Origin: Mycolicibacterium anyangense
GTDB taxonomy: Bacteria > Actinomycetota > Actinomycetes > Mycobacteriales > Mycobacteriaceae
DNA length: 64,000 nt
Assembly: GCF_010731855.1 (NCBI RefSeq)
Contig: NZ_AP022620.1
Location: 3,472,001-3,536,000, forward strand
Direction: 5' to 3'
Every line of letters starts with the position of its first letter. The first letter of the stretch is position 1. The notes beneath the pieces are model-generated. The model saw only the letters and a program-made list of their open reading frames with translations, made no database searches and was not told the DNA's origin. The position numbers and the translations under genes are program-made. Shown here in pieces: positions 7,201 through 18,602 of the stretch.

Positions 7201-8097
7201 ATGACAAGCACAGTGACTGTGACGAAATTGTCCAGCCGGATCGGAGCCCAGATCGACGGTGTCCGGTTGGGCGGGGACCTCGACCCTGACGCGGTACAGC
7301 TGATCGCACAAGCCCTGCTGGACAACAAGGTGGTGTTCTTCCGGGGCCAACATCACCTCGACGACGCCCGACAGCAGGAATTCGGACGGCTACTGGGAAC
7401 GCCAGTCGCACACCCATCCATCAAGCACGCCGACCCGGACAAGGCACTGATCCAGCCGCTGGACTCCGAGTGGGGCAAGGCCACCCAGTGGCACACCGAC
7501 GTCACCTTCCAGACCGCCTACCCCAAGGCCTCGATCCTGCGAGCGGTGATCCTGCCCAGCTACGGCGGATCGACCCTGTGGGCCAACACCGCGGCCGCCT
7601 ACGATGCCCTGCCCTCGAGCCTCAAGAGGCTCACCGAAGACCTGTGGGCGTTGCACTCCAACCAGTTCGACTATGCGGTGAGCAACAAGATCAGCGAGAT
7701 CAAGGGCGAGATCAACGAGTTGGCCGAATTCACCGCAGCCGACTTCCGCACCGAACATCCGGTGGTGCGGGTCCATCCCGAGACCGGTGAGCGGTCGCTG
7801 CTCCTGGGGTCCTTCGTCAAGTACTTCCTCGGGCTCGACCCGCACGAGTCGGCCACCGTGCTCGAACTCCTCCAACGTCGAATCACGCAGCCCGAGAACG
7901 TTATTCGCTGGGAATGGCAGCCCGGCGACGTTGCGATCTGGGACAACCGCGCCACCCAGCACCGGGCGATCGACAACTACGACAACCAACGGCGCCTGGT
8001 GCACCGCGTCACCCTGGCCGGAGACGTACCGCAGTCGATCGACGGCCGGCACAGCCGCGGGGCGGGAAACGCCAACCGCGACCGGGCCGCGGCCTGA
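7201..8097 (+). CDS. TauD/TfdA-type Fe(II)/2-oxoglutarate dioxygenase
   Basis: A 298-residue enzyme close to the M. tuberculosis Rv3406 alkylsulfatase family ([33 protein letters not shown]). The iron-binding facial triad is visible as HTD in QWHTDVTF and a distal His in [15 protein letters not shown]; the Arg there would bind 2-oxoglutarate. Enzymes of this family oxidatively cleave alkyl sulfates or sulfonates to aldehyde and sulfite/sulfate. The exact substrate is not determined. ATG start with AGGAGAG upstream (7188-7194). Likely under the divergent TetR. Confidence 0.92.
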   Translation: MTSTVTVTKLSSRIGAQIDGVRLGGDLDPDAVQLIAQALLDNKVVFFRGQHHLDDARQQEFGRLLGTPVAHPSIKHADPDKALIQPLDSEWGKATQWHTDVTFQTAYPKASILRAVILPSYGGSTLWANTAAAYDALPSSLKRLTEDLWALHSNQFDYAVSNKISEIKGEINELAEFTAADFRTEHPVVRVHPETGERSLLLGSFVKYFLGLDPHESATVLELLQRRITQPENVIRWEWQPGDVAIWDNRATQHRAIDNYDNQRRLVHRVTLAGDVPQSIDGRHSRGAGNANRDRAAA

Positions 8098-8100
8098 CGC

Positions 8101-9594
8101 TCACATCTCAGCTGACACCGAATCGGCGGTTTCCTCCGCGCCGATTCGCAGGACATCGTCGATCAGACGCTCGATGTCCACGGTCCGAGTGCGGTGATTG
8201 ACGATGGCCGCGCGGATCGCCGGCCTGCCGTCGACAGAGGTCAGCGACGGCGCCACGTGGCCCTCCAGGTGCAGGCGCTCGACGATGCGGGCATTCACCG
8301 AACCTCCTGTATTCGGTGCCGCGGCATCGGCGGCGCCGTAGGAGAAACACACGACGTTCAATGTCACCGGCGCCACCCGGGTCAGCGCGGCCTCGGTGTC
8401 GACCCGCTCGGCCAGCGACCTGGCCAGCGCCGACGTCGTCGACACGACACCTGAGAGTTGTTCCAGGCCATAGGTCTTGAAGGTCAGCCAGGTCTTGAGC
8501 GCCCGGAAACCGCGCGACAGGTCCGGCCCGAGATCACAAGGCCACCAGTCGCCGCCGGCCAGTCCCGCACCCGCGCGACTGAGATACGCCGCGTCGGAGG
8601 CGAACGCATCGCGCAGCCACGCAGCGTCGGCCACCAGCAGGAAGCCTGCATCGTAGGGCACCTGGATCCACTTGTGGAAGTCGAACGCAATGCTGTCGGC
8701 CCGCTCGATTCCGGCGTACAGCGGCTTCAATTCCGGTGCGAGAACACCGAAGGCACCCAACGCCCCGTCGACGTGGTAGTGCAGATCCTGCTCGGCGGCG
8801 ATCGTCGCCAGCCCGGCCAGATCGTCCACACTGCCGGTGTTCACGGTTCCGGCCGTCCCGACCAGAAGGAACGGTCGGTGACCAGCGGCACGGTCGGCGT
8901 CGATCGCGGCTCGCAGGGCCGTCAGGTCGATCCTGTGGTTCCGGTCGGCGGGGATCGACCGCAGTTGGTCAGATCCGATACCGGCGATGTCGAGCGCCCG
9001 CGAGATGCACGCGTGAGCCTCACTGCTGGCGTAGGCGGTGAGTACGCGGTCGGTCGGCAACCCAACGCGTCGCGCCTGCGTCCCGAGTGCTCGGGTCCGC
9101 GCGGCCACCACCGCCACCAGAGTTGCCTGGCTGGTGCCGGTGAAGAACAAGCCGTCGGCCGTCTCCGGGAAGCCGAAGATATCGCGCATCCAGCGACCGA
9201 CCTGCCGCTCGACATCCAGTGGCGCATGGTCACGGCCGCCGAGGTTGGAATTGAGTCCGGCGGCGATCATGTCGCCGAGCATGCCGACCACCGTTCCGCC
9301 GCCCTGTACCCAGCCCATGAAACCCGGATGACCGTTGCCGCTGCCGTAGGGAAGGATGTTCTCGCGCACCTCGGCGTGCACCTGCGCCAGCGGGGTGGGT
9401 GTCAGCGGCAGCGGGGAGTCGAATGCCGCCCGCACCCGTGGGGGCGGGGCTTGCCAGAGTGGCCGGTCGGCAAGGCTGGCGATGTGGTCCACGACGTCGT
9501 CCAACATCCGGTGCGCCTGAGCCCGCAGCTCATGCCAGTCGGCGGGATCGAGTCCGACACCGGTGACGGCCTGCTCGGTCGGTTGCGACGGCAT
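8101..9594 (-). CDS. PLP-dependent decarboxylase, aromatic-amino-acid decarboxylase family
   Basis: About 497 residues, group II decarboxylase fold. The PLP-binding lysine is in AFDFHKWIQVPYDAGFLLV, preceded by the HVDGALGAFG stretch that holds the cofactor Asp. Family members decarboxylate aromatic amino acids, histidine, glutamate or 2,4-diaminobutyrate; the substrate cannot be assigned. The ATG at 9594 is chosen because longer starts run into rlmB. Gap to rlmB is 19 bp on the same strand, so it may be read through from the carD-rlmB operon. It converges with the dioxygenase gene. Confidence 0.87.
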   Translation of the reverse strand: MPSQPTEQAVTGVGLDPADWHELRAQAHRMLDDVVDHIASLADRPLWQAPPPRVRAAFDSPLPLTPTPLAQVHAEVRENILPYGSGNGHPGFMGWVQGGGTVVGMLGDMIAAGLNSNLGGRDHAPLDVERQVGRWMRDIFGFPETADGLFFTGTSQATLVAVVAARTRALGTQARRVGLPTDRVLTAYASSEAHACISRALDIAGIGSDQLRSIPADRNHRIDLTALRAAIDADRAAGHRPFLLVGTAGTVNTGSVDDLAGLATIAAEQDLHYHVDGALGAFGVLAPELKPLYAGIERADSIAFDFHKWIQVPYDAGFLLVADAAWLRDAFASDAAYLSRAGAGLAGGDWWPCDLGPDLSRGFRALKTWLTFKTYGLEQLSGVVSTTSALARSLAERVDTEAALTRVAPVTLNVVCFSYGAADAAAPNTGGSVNARIVERLHLEGHVAPSLTSVDGRPAIRAAIVNHRTRTVDIERLIDDVLRIGAEETADSVSAEM

Positions 9595-9613
9595 TGGTTC
9601 AGGCGCGACTGGC

Positions 9614-10549
9614 CTAGCGGCGGCGCTGGCGAGCGACCTCAGCGAGCACCACACCGGCGGCCACCGAGGCGTTCAACGACTCCATCGGTCCGGCCATCGG
9701 AATCGACACCACCGCGTCGCAGTTCTGCCGCACCAGCCGGGACAGCCCCTTGCCCTCGGAGCCGACCACCACGACCACCGGCCCGGTGGCGTCGAGTTCG
9801 TCGAGCGTGGTGTCGCCCTCGGCGTCCAGGCCGACCACCTGCAGCCCGGCGTCGCCCCACTCCTTGAGCGTGCGATTGAGGTTGGTGGCACGTGCCACCG
9901 GAACCCGCGCCGCCGCACCAGCACTGGTGCGCCAGGCCACTGCGGTGACCGAGGCCGACCGACGCTGCGGGATGAGCACACCGTGCCCGGCGAAGGCCGC
10001 CACCGAGCGCACGATCGCGCCCAGGTTGCGCGGGTCGGAGATGTTGTCCAGCGCGACCAGCAGCGCGGGCTCGACATCACTGGTGGCCGCGGCCAACAGG
10101 TCGTCGGGATGGGCGTAGCGGTACGGCGGCACCTGCAGCGCGATGCCCTGGTGCAGGCCGTTGGAGCTCATCCGGTCCAGATCCGTGCGCGGCACCTCGA
10201 GGATCGGGATGCCCCGATCGGCGGCCAGGGTGACCGACTCGGTCAGGCGCTCGTCGGCTTCGGCGCCCAGCGCCACATACAGTGCGTTCGCCGGGGCGTC
10301 GGCCCGCAGGCATTCCACGACCGGATTGCGGCCCAGCACCATCTCGGTCTCGTCGGTGGGCTTGCTGGTGGTCTTGCGGGCCTGTTGGGCTGCGCGCTTG
10401 GCGGCGGGATGGCCCGGGCGCATGTGCGCCGGCGGCGTCGCGCCGCGACCCTCCAGGCCGCGCCTGCGCACGCCACCGGACCCGACGGTCGGCCCCTTCT
10501 TGGTGCCGGCCTTGCGAATTGCGCCTCGGCGCTGGGAATTACCCGCCAT
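9614..10549 (-). CDS. rlmB: 23S rRNA (guanosine 2'-O)-methyltransferase RlmB, TrmH/SpoU family
   Basis: SPOUT methyltransferase of 311 residues, orthologous in position to Rv3579c. A basic, glycine-rich N-terminal tail (residues 1-65) precedes a substrate-binding domain ([14 protein letters not shown]). The knotted SAM domain carries motifs [32 protein letters not shown] and [15 protein letters not shown]. The predicted role is 2'-O-methylation of G2251 in the 23S peptidyl-transferase loop. It overlaps the cysS stop by 11 bp. Confidence 0.94.
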   Translation of the reverse strand: MAGNSQRRGAIRKAGTKKGPTVGSGGVRRRGLEGRGATPPAHMRPGHPAAKRAAQQARKTTSKPTDETEMVLGRNPVVECLRADAPANALYVALGAEADERLTESVTLAADRGIPILEVPRTDLDRMSSNGLHQGIALQVPPYRYAHPDDLLAAATSDVEPALLVALDNISDPRNLGAIVRSVAAFAGHGVLIPQRRSASVTAVAWRTSAGAAARVPVARATNLNRTLKEWGDAGLQVVGLDAEGDTTLDELDATGPVVVVVGSEGKGLSRLVRQNCDAVVSIPMAGPMESLNASVAAGVVLAEVARQRRR

Positions 10550-11957
10550 CTGCTTTGCTGCCTTCGTCGCGCAGCGCCCATTGCGGGCCGTCTGCAGTGT
10601 CGGTCACCTCGATACCGGCTTCCTTGAGCCGGTCGCGGATCTCATCGGCCTGGGCCCAGTCCCGGCCCTGACGCGCGTCGTCGCGGCGCTTGAGCTCCGC
10701 GCGCACGAGCACGTCGACCGCGCCCAGTGCCGCCGAGGTCTCATCCCGGTGCTCCCACCTCTCGTCGAGCGGGTCACAGCCGAGAATGGCCATCATGGAA
10801 CGGATTTCGCCGGCCTTGACCATCGCGGTCTCGTGGTCTCCGGATTCCAGGGCGCGGTTGCCGTCGGCACGCGCACTGTGCACCTCCGACAGCGCCACCG
10901 GGACGGCCAGATCGTCGTCGAGTGCCGCACCGAACCGTTCTGTCCAGGTGCCGGGGACGACGGCGCCGACGCGGGTGCGCACCCGATGCAGGAATTCCTC
11001 GATGCCGGTATAGGCCTTCACCGCGTCCTGCAGTGCGGTCTCGGAGAACTCCAGCATGGAGCGGTAGTGCGCGCTGCCCAGGTAGTAGCGCAGCTCGGCT
11101 GGCCGAACCCGCTGCAGCACAGCGGGAATCGCGAGAACGTTGCCCAGGGACTTGCTCATCTTCTCGCCGCCCATGGTCACCCAGCCGTTGTGCAGCCAGT
11201 ACCGGGCGAAGCCGTCACCCGCGGCACGCGCCTGGGCGATTTCGTTCTCGTGATGCGGGAAGACCAAATCCATTCCACCGCAATGGATGTCGAACTCAGC
11301 GCCAAGGTATTCATGTGCCATCGCGACGCACTCGGAATGCCAACCGGGCCGACCGCGTCCCCACGGAGTGGGCCAGGACGGCTCACCGGGTTTGGCGCCC
11401 TTCCACAGCGTGAAGTCACGCTGGTCGCGCTTACCTTCACCGGCGCCCTCACCCTGGTGGACGTCATCAATACGGTGGCCGGAGAGCTTGCCGTACTCCG
11501 GGAAGCTCAGTACATCGAAGTAGACGTCCCCCGACCCGGTGTAGGCATGGCCGTTGTCGATGAGACGCTCGATGAGTTCGACGATCTGGGTGATGTGCCC
11601 GGTCGCCCGCGGTTCGGCCGACGGGGGCAGCACGCCCAGGGCGTCATAGGCCCAGGAGAACTCCCGTTCGTGGGTGGCAGCCCACTCCCACCACGGGCGG
11701 CCCGCGTCGGCGGCCTTGTTGAGGATCTTGTCGTCGATGTCGGTGACGTTGCGGATGAAGGCGACGTCGAAACCCTTGGCCATCAGCCAGCGGCGCAACA
11801 CGTCGAAGGCGACGCCGCTGCGGACGTGCCCGATGTGGGGCAGTCCCTGCACCGTCGCACCACACAGATAGATCGAGGCATGCGCCGGACGAATCGGCAC
11901 GAAGTCGCGCACGGTACCCGTATAGGTGTCGTGCAATCGCAAACTGGTGCCGGTCAC
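10539..11957 (-). CDS. cysS: Cysteinyl-tRNA synthetase
   Basis: Class I synthetase charging tRNA-Cys; corresponds to Rv3580c. The HIGH signature is GLPHIGHVR; the KMSKS loop is [11 protein letters not shown]. Zinc/cysteine-binding residues occur in YLCGATVQG and [18 protein letters not shown]. The GTG at 11957 gives 472 residues starting [14 protein letters not shown]; upstream extension to 11996 lacks family similarity. It sits in the ispD-ispF-cysS-rlmB operon, 35 bp after ispF. Confidence 0.96.
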   Translation of the reverse strand: MTGTSLRLHDTYTGTVRDFVPIRPAHASIYLCGATVQGLPHIGHVRSGVAFDVLRRWLMAKGFDVAFIRNVTDIDDKILNKAADAGRPWWEWAATHEREFSWAYDALGVLPPSAEPRATGHITQIVELIERLIDNGHAYTGSGDVYFDVLSFPEYGKLSGHRIDDVHQGEGAGEGKRDQRDFTLWKGAKPGEPSWPTPWGRGRPGWHSECVAMAHEYLGAEFDIHCGGMDLVFPHHENEIAQARAAGDGFARYWLHNGWVTMGGEKMSKSLGNVLAIPAVLQRVRPAELRYYLGSAHYRSMLEFSETALQDAVKAYTGIEEFLHRVRTRVGAVVPGTWTERFGAALDDDLAVPVALSEVHSARADGNRALESGDHETAMVKAGEIRSMMAILGCDPLDERWEHRDETSAALGAVDVLVRAELKRRDDARQGRDWAQADEIRDRLKEAGIEVTDTADGPQWALRDEGSKADGG

Positions 11958-11992
11958 GACGCGCCAGCTTACCGGCCTGACCGGCGTACTTC

Positions 11993-12478
11993 TCACACCG
12001 TGTCGGAACGGGGCACGACCAGAGCGGTCGCCACGGCCGCCAGACCCTCACCACGACCCGTCAGGCCCAGCCCGTCGGTGGTCGTCGCCGACACCGACAC
12101 CGGCGCACCGAGCAGTTCGGTGAGCAGCCGTTGGGCCTCGTCGCGGCGTGGCCCGATCTTCGGCCGGTTGGCGATCACCTGCACCGCGCCGTTGCCGACC
12201 AGGAACCCCGCCTCGGCCACCAGATCGCGCACATGAGTCAGCATCCGCGCGCCGGTGACACCTTGCCATTGCGGCTGGTCGACGCCGAACACCGCGCCGA
12301 GATCACCGAGCCCGGCCGCCGACAGCAGCGCGTCGCACAGCGCATGCACCGCGACGTCGCCGTCGGAGTGCCCCGAGCAGCCGTCGGCCTCCTCGAACAG
12401 CAGGCCGAGCAGCCAGCAGGGCCGGCCGGGTTCGATCGGGTGGACGTCGGTGCCCACACCGACCCGCGGAATCGTCAT
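11993..12478 (-). CDS. ispF: 2-C-methyl-D-erythritol 2,4-cyclodiphosphate synthase
   Basis: MEP isoprenoid pathway enzyme forming the cyclodiphosphate from CDP-ME-2-phosphate (Rv3581c position). The metal ligands are in [14 protein letters not shown] (Asp, His) with a further His in [17 protein letters not shown]-terminal [14 protein letters not shown] is the conserved nucleotide-binding end. The length, 161 residues, is normal for a homotrimer subunit. The start overlaps the ispD stop by 4 bp (ATGA), so the two MEP genes are translationally coupled. Confidence 0.96.
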   Translation of the reverse strand: MTIPRVGVGTDVHPIEPGRPCWLLGLLFEEADGCSGHSDGDVAVHALCDALLSAAGLGDLGAVFGVDQPQWQGVTGARMLTHVRDLVAEAGFLVGNGAVQVIANRPKIGPRRDEAQRLLTELLGAPVSVSATTTDGLGLTGRGEGLAAVATALVVPRSDTV

Positions 12479-13137
12479 ACGCCCAATACCGCCTTGGCCA
12501 GTTTGAGGTCCAGCGGCGTGGTGATCTTGAACGCCAGGGTGTCGCCGGCGACGGTGTGCACCGGGGTTCCGAGGAACTCCACCAGCGAGGCGTCATCGGT
12601 CACCACGGCGCTGCCTGCCCGCTGGTAGGCCCGTCGCAGCAGGTCGGTGTCGAAACCCTGCGGTGTCTGTACCGCACGCAGACCGCTGCGCTCGGGTGTC
12701 CCCAGCACCACGCCGTTGGCATCGACAGCCTTGATGGTGTCGACGACCGGCAGCACCGGGATCACGGCACGCAGACCGTCGCGCAGGGCGGAAACCACCC
12801 GCTGCATCTGCTCGACCGGGGTGAGTGGCCGGGCGGCATCATGGACGAGGACGAACTGCGGATCACCGACCGCGGCCAGCGCCCGGCGCACGGTTTCGGG
12901 CCGTTCCGGACCACCGGCCACCACCGTGGCCCGCTCCCCCAGGATGAGCATGGTGGCGTCTACGCGATCCGGCGGCGCGGCCACGACCACGCGGTCCACG
13001 ACGCCGGAGTCGACCAGACCGTCGACAGCCCGTTCGAGCATGGTGCGACCGCCGAGATCGACGAACGCTTTCGGGATACCGGCACCTAGCCGTTCACCGG
13101 AGCCCGCGGCCGTCACGACCGCGACAGTGTCCGACAC
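12475..13137 (-). CDS. ispD: 2-C-methyl-D-erythritol 4-phosphate cytidylyltransferase
   Basis: Transfers CMP from CTP to MEP, the step two reactions before IspF. The nucleotide-binding N-terminus [20 protein letters not shown] and the [10 protein letters not shown] motif are typical. 220 residues; equivalent to Rv3582c. It follows carD by 17 bp and overlaps ispF. It lies in a leftward operon with cysS and rlmB. Confidence 0.96.
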   Translation of the reverse strand: MSDTVAVVTAAGSGERLGAGIPKAFVDLGGRTMLERAVDGLVDSGVVDRVVVAAPPDRVDATMLILGERATVVAGGPERPETVRRALAAVGDPQFVLVHDAARPLTPVEQMQRVVSALRDGLRAVIPVLPVVDTIKAVDANGVVLGTPERSGLRAVQTPQGFDTDLLRRAYQRAGSAVVTDDASLVEFLGTPVHTVAGDTLAFKITTPLDLKLAKAVLGV

Positions 13138-13154
13138 TGATCCCCTCAGGGCAG

Positions 13155-13712
<558 letters not shown>

Positions 13713-13792
13713 TCAGGGGCACCGTAGGTGAAGAGTGGGGGTTGACAGGGTGACGAAAGCGTGCAACGCGCCGGGTTTGTGAGACCGATTCC

Positions 13793-13832
13793 GGCAACCC
13801 CTCGACACGTTGCCGACGAGGTAGGGCAACCC
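13793..13832. repeat. Three alternating GGCAAC/GTTGCC half-sites at 16-bp period
   Basis: GGCAACCC (13793-13800), GTTGCC (13809-13814) and GGCAACCC (13825-13832) alternate in orientation with 10-bp gaps, in the carD-lpqE intergenic region. They could form either of two competing short hairpins or be a multi-site operator. No matching known regulator was recognised. Confidence 0.4.
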
Positions 13833-13924
13833 TTGGGTACCGCGTGGAGACGGGACCTACTACGCTACATAGTCGAATCGCGGCGGCGAGATCTGCCGAC
13901 CGCACGGCCGAGCAGGAGGCTGCT

Positions 13925-14482
13925 GTGAACCGCTTGTCGAACCGCCTTGTGGTAGCAACCGCGGCCCTGGCCGCCGGTGGTCTACTGCTCACCGGATGCG
14001 GATCGGGCCAGATCTCGCAGACCGCCGGCCAGGAGGCCGCGATCAACGGCAGCACCGGCAACGTCAAGAACATCGCGCTGCGCAATGTGCACCTGCAGGC
14101 AGTGCAGAAGGGTGACGCTCTCAAGCCCGGGCGCACCGTTGAGCTGATCTTCGTGGCAGCGAACAACTCCCCCGACGTCAACGACAAGCTGGTGGGTATC
14201 AGCACCGACGTGGGCTCGGTCGATGTCAGCGGCCCGACGGCGATCCCGGCGAACTCCCGGCTGGTCGTCGGCACCCCTGACGGCCAGGACGAGGTCGAGG
14301 CGCTCAGCAGCGCACAGCCGACCAGCGCCGAGGTGACGTTGAGCCAGCCCATCAGCAACGGCCTGACGTACACCTTCAAGTTCGACTTCGAGAAGGCCGG
14401 CGAGGTTTCCGTTGCAGTGCCGATCTCGGCGGGTAACGCGCCCCGCCAGGACGAGGTCGGCGCCGGCGGCGGGCACGGCTGA
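13925..14482 (+). CDS. lpqE: Lipoprotein LpqE
   Basis: Exported lipoprotein of 185 residues; the signal peptide ends LLLTGCGSGQISQTA, with Cys as lipidation site, matching Rv3584 LpqE in sequence and position. The mature domain is beta-rich and conserved in actinobacteria (QPISNGLTYTFKFDFEKAGE). Biochemical role is unknown. GTG at 13925 is supported by AGGAGG at 13914-13919; an ORF extension to 13844 is not. It is followed by radA after 66 bp. Confidence 0.92.
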   Translation: MNRLSNRLVVATAALAAGGLLLTGCGSGQISQTAGQEAAINGSTGNVKNIALRNVHLQAVQKGDALKPGRTVELIFVAANNSPDVNDKLVGISTDVGSVDVSGPTAIPANSRLVVGTPDGQDEVEALSSAQPTSAEVTLSQPISNGLTYTFKFDFEKAGEVSVAVPISAGNAPRQDEVGAGGGHG

Positions 14483-14548
14483 GTCCGGCCGGATCGTCGC
14501 GGCGGGTTGATCGCCGGATCTGTCATACCCACCCGATAGCGTCAACGC

Positions 14549-15994
14549 GTGGCCAAGGTTCGGGTGCAATACCGCTGCTCAGAATGCCGGCATAGCACCG
14601 GTAAATGGGTCGGCCGCTGCCCCGAATGCGGCACCTGGGGCACCGTCGAGGAGGTTTCCGCACCTCCGTTGGCGGCCGGGACCGCGCAGCGTGCGGTGGT
14701 TCCGTCGTCGCCCGCGGTGCCGATCAGCTCGATCGACCCGGACCGCACCCGCCACTTTCCCACCGGGGTCAGTGAACTGGACCGGGTCCTGGGCGGCGGG
14801 GTGGTTCCCGGCTCGGTGAGCCTGCTGGCCGGTGATCCGGGGGTCGGCAAATCGACGCTGTTGCTCGATGTGGTGCACCGGTGGGCCAAGGCAGGCCGGC
14901 GAGCGCTCTATGTCTCCGGCGAGGAGTCCGCCGGGCAGATCCGGATGCGCGCCGAACGCACCGGATGCACCCACGACGAGGTGTTCCTGGCCGCCGAATC
15001 CGATGTGAACACCGTGCTCGGGCATATCGAAGCGGTACAGCCCAGCCTGGTGGTCGTCGACTCGGTGCAGACCATGACCGCCGACACCGACGGGGTGGTC
15101 GGCGGGGTGACCCAGGTCCGGGCGGTGACCACCGCATTGACCGCGACCGCGAAATCCACCGGGGTGGCGATGGTGCTCGTCGGGCACGTCACCAAGGACG
15201 GTGCCATCGCCGGTCCGCGTTCGCTGGAACATCTGGTGGACGTGGTGCTGCACTTCGAGGGCGACCGCAATTCCGCGCTGCGGATGGTACGCGGGGTGAA
15301 GAACCGGTTCGGCGCGGCCGACGAGGTCGGGTGTTTCCTGTTGCACGAGAACGGGATCGAAGGCGTGGCAGATCCGTCCGGGCTGTTCCTCGACGAGCGG
15401 CCCACCCCTGTCCCGGGCACGGCGGTCACGGTGACGCTGGACGGCAAGCGCCCGATGATCGGTGAGATCCAGGCGCTGCTGATGGCACGCGGTGAGCATG
15501 CCCAACAACGCCGCGCGGTCAGCGGCATCGACAACTCGCGGGCGGCGATGATCGCCGCGGTGCTCGAGCGCCGGGGCGGACTCAAGGTCAGCGCGACCGA
15601 CATCTACCTGTCCACCGTGGGCGGGATGCGGCTGATGGACCCGTCCTCGGATCTGGCCGTAGCGATGGCAATGGCCTCTGCCTACGCCGACATGCCGCTG
15701 CCCAGCACCACGGTGGTGGTCGGCGAGGTGGGCCTGGCCGGAGATCTACGCAAGGTCACCGGAATGGACCGCCGACTGGCCGAAGCGGCCCGCCTCGGGT
15801 TCACCACCGCACTGGTTCCGGTGGGCTGCGGAGCGGTCCCCAAGGGCTTCCGGGCGATCGAGTCGGCCACCCTCGGCGACGCGCTGCGCTCGATGCTGTC
15901 CATCGCGAAATCCCCGTACGACAAGGTCGTCACGCAGATTCGGCGGGACAGGTCGAGTAACGAGGACGACGCAGTGGACAATAAGTGGCTGTGA
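14549..15994 (+). CDS. radA: DNA repair protein RadA (Sms)
   Basis: ATPase that promotes branch migration during recombinational repair (Rv3585). A C4 zinc finger opens the protein ([19 protein letters not shown]). The RecA-like domain has Walker [12 protein letters not shown] and the RadA-specific [11 protein letters not shown] motif. The C-terminal third is Lon-protease-like ([20 protein letters not shown]). 481 residues. The last codons overlap the disA start, so both DNA-integrity genes are coupled. Confidence 0.96.
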   Translation: MAKVRVQYRCSECRHSTGKWVGRCPECGTWGTVEEVSAPPLAAGTAQRAVVPSSPAVPISSIDPDRTRHFPTGVSELDRVLGGGVVPGSVSLLAGDPGVGKSTLLLDVVHRWAKAGRRALYVSGEESAGQIRMRAERTGCTHDEVFLAAESDVNTVLGHIEAVQPSLVVVDSVQTMTADTDGVVGGVTQVRAVTTALTATAKSTGVAMVLVGHVTKDGAIAGPRSLEHLVDVVLHFEGDRNSALRMVRGVKNRFGAADEVGCFLLHENGIEGVADPSGLFLDERPTPVPGTAVTVTLDGKRPMIGEIQALLMARGEHAQQRRAVSGIDNSRAAMIAAVLERRGGLKVSATDIYLSTVGGMRLMDPSSDLAVAMAMASAYADMPLPSTTVVVGEVGLAGDLRKVTGMDRRLAEAARLGFTTALVPVGCGAVPKGFRAIESATLGDALRSMLSIAKSPYDKVVTQIRRDRSSNEDDAVDNKWL

Positions 15995-17100
15995 GCACCG
16001 TCAACCGGTCTAATGGCTCGGCACCGCCGGCGGCTGCCAACCTTCGGGACACCATCGGTCGGCTGGCGCCGGGCACTGCCCTGCGCGACGGCCTGGAGCG
16101 CATCCTGCGCGGTCGCACCGGCGCGCTGATCGTGCTGGGCCACGACGAACGTGTCGAAACGATCTGCGACGGTGGCTTCTCCCTGGACGTGCGATTCGCG
16201 CCGACCCGGTTGCGTGAGCTGTCGAAGATGGACGGGGCCGTGGTGTTGTCCACCGACGGTTCCCGGATCGTGCGGGCCAACGTCCAGTTGGTTCCAGATC
16301 CCACGATTCCCACCGACGAGTCAGGCACCCGGCACCGCTCGGCCGAACGCACGGCCATCCAGACCGGCTACCCGGTGATCTCGGTCAGCCACTCGATGAA
16401 CATCGTCACTGTCTACGTCGCCGGTGAGCGGCACGTGGTGGCCGACTCGGCGACCATCCTGTCGCGGGCGAACCAGGCGATCGCCACCCTGGAGCGCTAC
16501 AAGGCTCGCCTCGACGAGGTGTCCCGCCAGCTGTCGACCGCCGAGATCGAGGACTTCGTCACCCTCCGCGACGTGATGACGGTGGTGCAGCGCCTGGAGA
16601 TGGTGCGGCGTATCGGGCTGGAGATCGACAACGACGCCGTCGAACTCGGCACCGACGGCCGGCAGCTGCGGCTGCAGCTCGAGGAGCTGCTGGGCGGTAA
16701 CGACACCGCCCGCGAGCTGATCGTGCTGGACTACCACGCCAACCCGGACCCGCCCACCAAGGCTCAGGTCAGCGGGACACTGGCCGAGCTCGACGCGCTC
16801 TCGGACACCGAACTGCTCGATTTCACCGCGCTGTCGCGGGTGTTCGGTTATCCCTCGACCGCCGAGGCTCAGGATTCGGCGCTATCGGCCCGCGGGTACC
16901 GGGCGATGGCGGGGATCCCCCGATTGCAGTTCGCGCATGTCGACCTGCTGGTGCGCCGGTTCGGTTCACTGCAGGGTCTGCTTGCCGCGAGCGCCACCGA
17001 TCTGCAGTCCGTCGATGGGATCGGTGCCATGTGGGCGCGGCACGTCCGAGAGGGGCTCTCGCAGCTGGCCGAGTCGACGATCGCCGACCGGCTGGTCTAA
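15985..17100 (+). CDS. disA: Diadenylate cyclase DisA (c-di-AMP synthase, DNA-integrity scanner)
   Basis: Makes the second messenger c-di-AMP from two ATP (Rv3586). The catalytic DGA motif is in [12 protein letters not shown] and the RHR motif in [13 protein letters not shown]; a helical linker follows and the C-terminal HhH DNA-binding domain carries [17 protein letters not shown]. 371 residues as an octamer subunit. GTG at 15985 or 15991 both overlap the radA stop. The stop shares CTAA with the stop of the convergent gene. Confidence 0.96.
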   Translation: MAVSTVNRSNGSAPPAAANLRDTIGRLAPGTALRDGLERILRGRTGALIVLGHDERVETICDGGFSLDVRFAPTRLRELSKMDGAVVLSTDGSRIVRANVQLVPDPTIPTDESGTRHRSAERTAIQTGYPVISVSHSMNIVTVYVAGERHVVADSATILSRANQAIATLERYKARLDEVSRQLSTAEIEDFVTLRDVMTVVQRLEMVRRIGLEIDNDAVELGTDGRQLRLQLEELLGGNDTARELIVLDYHANPDPPTKAQVSGTLAELDALSDTELLDFTALSRVFGYPSTAEAQDSALSARGYRAMAGIPRLQFAHVDLLVRRFGSLQGLLAASATDLQSVDGIGAMWARHVREGLSQLAESTIADRLV

Positions 17101-17891
17101 CCCGCAGGTGCGGGCGGCGCTTCGGCCGGAGCCGCAGCGGGTGCGTCGGCGGGCGGAGCACCTGGCGGCGGCGCCTCGGCGAGGATGAAGGGCACTGCGG
17201 CCGAGCGCAGATTACCCAGCTGCACCACCAGGTTGTAGGTGCCGGGGCCGATCGGCTGACGCGGCAGCGGGCACTGCGGCGCCGAGCCCATTCCCGTCCA
17301 GGTCACCTCGGTGGTCACCTGCTCACCCGGGTTGAACGTCTTGACCAGCGTCTCGTTGGACGGCGCGCAGTCGAGGTTGGACCAGAGCCGCTTGTTGTCC
17401 AGCGAGTAGACGTAGGCGGCCAGCACTGCGGCACCGACATCGCGCTTGCAGGCCACCAGCCCGATGTTGGTGACGACCATGGTGAACTTCGGCTGATCGC
17501 CGATGACGTACTGCGGCTGATTCGTGATGCCCTTGACCGCCAGCGTCGAGTCGGGGCAGTCGTCACCCTCCTTGAGTACCGGCGGCGGGGCAACGGCTTC
17601 GGTCGGAGTCGGGGTGGGCGAGGCCGCAGCGGAGGCGGACGGCGGCGGGGCGATGACGGGGGTCTTGTTCTCCGGTTGCGGGTTCTGGGTCGCAGATGCG
17701 GCGGGCTTGACGGTGCTCTTGGAATCCGAGCTGCCGCCGAATACGGCGTAGGCCACCCCGATGATGATGGCGAGAACCAGGGCCACGAGACCGATCGCCA
17801 GTCCACGGCGGCGCCAGTAGATTTGCGAGGGCAGCGGGCCACGCGGTTCGAGATCCAGATCCAGCACGATCTCACGGTAAGCCCAGGTCAC
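17097..17891 (-). CDS. Conserved membrane-anchored protein, Rv3587c-like
   Basis: A 264-residue protein with a short cytoplasmic N-terminus ([20 protein letters not shown]), one transmembrane helix (about residues 30-52), a Pro/Ala/Thr-rich linker and an extracellular beta-rich domain with paired cysteines ([38 protein letters not shown]). The C-terminus is again Ala/Pro-rich. The position matches Rv3587c, a conserved hypothetical. The exact start is uncertain because several GTG codons occur near 17891. Function unknown; a cell-envelope role is inferred. Confidence 0.82.
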   Translation of the reverse strand: MTWAYREIVLDLDLEPRGPLPSQIYWRRRGLAIGLVALVLAIIIGVAYAVFGGSSDSKSTVKPAASATQNPQPENKTPVIAPPPSASAAASPTPTPTEAVAPPPVLKEGDDCPDSTLAVKGITNQPQYVIGDQPKFTMVVTNIGLVACKRDVGAAVLAAYVYSLDNKRLWSNLDCAPSNETLVKTFNPGEQVTTEVTWTGMGSAPQCPLPRQPIGPGTYNLVVQLGNLRSAAVPFILAEAPPPGAPPADAPAAAPAEAPPAPAG

Positions 17892-17947
17892 CGCCAGCTG
17901 GCCGACCTGACTCGGCGTGTCGCCTTGTTTGCCAGCCGGATTAGTGA

Positions 17948-18565
17948 TTATTCGCCGATGTCACCGAAATTCTTACGGAGGGCGACCTTGCCGTCGGCGA
18001 GATGGTAGGTGAGTCCGACGATGGCCAGACTGCCCTGGTTGATCTTGTCGGCGATCGCTGTGGAGCGCGCCATCAGCTGGGCGGCGGTCTCGGTGACGTG
18101 GCGCGCCTCGAACTCGTCGACCCGGGTCAGGCCGTCGCGGCGGCCCAGCAGGATGGACGGGGTGACTCGCTCGACCACGTCGCGGACGAACCCGAGCGGG
18201 ACCTGCCCGCCGTCCAGGGCGGACAGGGTGGCCTTGACCGCGCCGCAGCTGTCGTGGCCGAGGACGACGATCAGCGGGACGTTGAGCACGCTGACGGCGT
18301 ACTCGATGGAGCCGAGCACCGCTGAGTCGATGACATGGCCGGCCGTACGCACCACGAACATGTCGCCCAGGCCCTGGTCAAAGATGATCTCCGCAGCGAC
18401 GCGGCTGTCGGCACAGCCGAACACCACCGCGGTGGGCCGCTGCTCGGAGGCGAGGCTGGCCCGGTACTCGATGCTCTGGCTCGGATGCTCGGGCTTACCC
18501 GCGACGAAGCGCTCGTTACCCTCCTTGAGTGCCTTCCACGCTGTCACCGGGCTGCTGTTTGGCAT
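17948..18565 (-). CDS. canB: Beta-class carbonic anhydrase
   Basis: Interconverts CO2 and bicarbonate; equivalent to Rv3588c. Zinc ligands are visible: Cys and Asp in VFGCADSRVAAEIIFDQG, and His and Cys in VLGHDSCGAVKATL. 205 residues starting MPNSSPVTAWKALKEGNERF. The ATG at 18565 is chosen over longer starts that run into mutY. It is divergent from mutY with only about 37 bp between starts. Confidence 0.96.
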   Translation of the reverse strand: MPNSSPVTAWKALKEGNERFVAGKPEHPSQSIEYRASLASEQRPTAVVFGCADSRVAAEIIFDQGLGDMFVVRTAGHVIDSAVLGSIEYAVSVLNVPLIVVLGHDSCGAVKATLSALDGGQVPLGFVRDVVERVTPSILLGRRDGLTRVDEFEARHVTETAAQLMARSTAIADKINQGSLAIVGLTYHLADGKVALRKNFGDIGE

Positions 18566-18602
18566 GGGCCCTATTCTGCACTGCGCCCGCTGTGAGTACG
18601 TC

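Noticed and set aside
8458..12236. Very long plus-strand ORFs (469 and 697 residues) across the decarboxylase, rlmB and cysS
   Set aside because: They are antisense shadows of high-GC genes whose minus-strand products carry all expected catalytic motifs.
17097..17100. Overlapping convergent stops (CTAA) of disA and its neighbour, and CTAG at 31757-31760
   Set aside because: Stop sharing between convergent genes is common in compact high-GC genomes and needs no special explanation.
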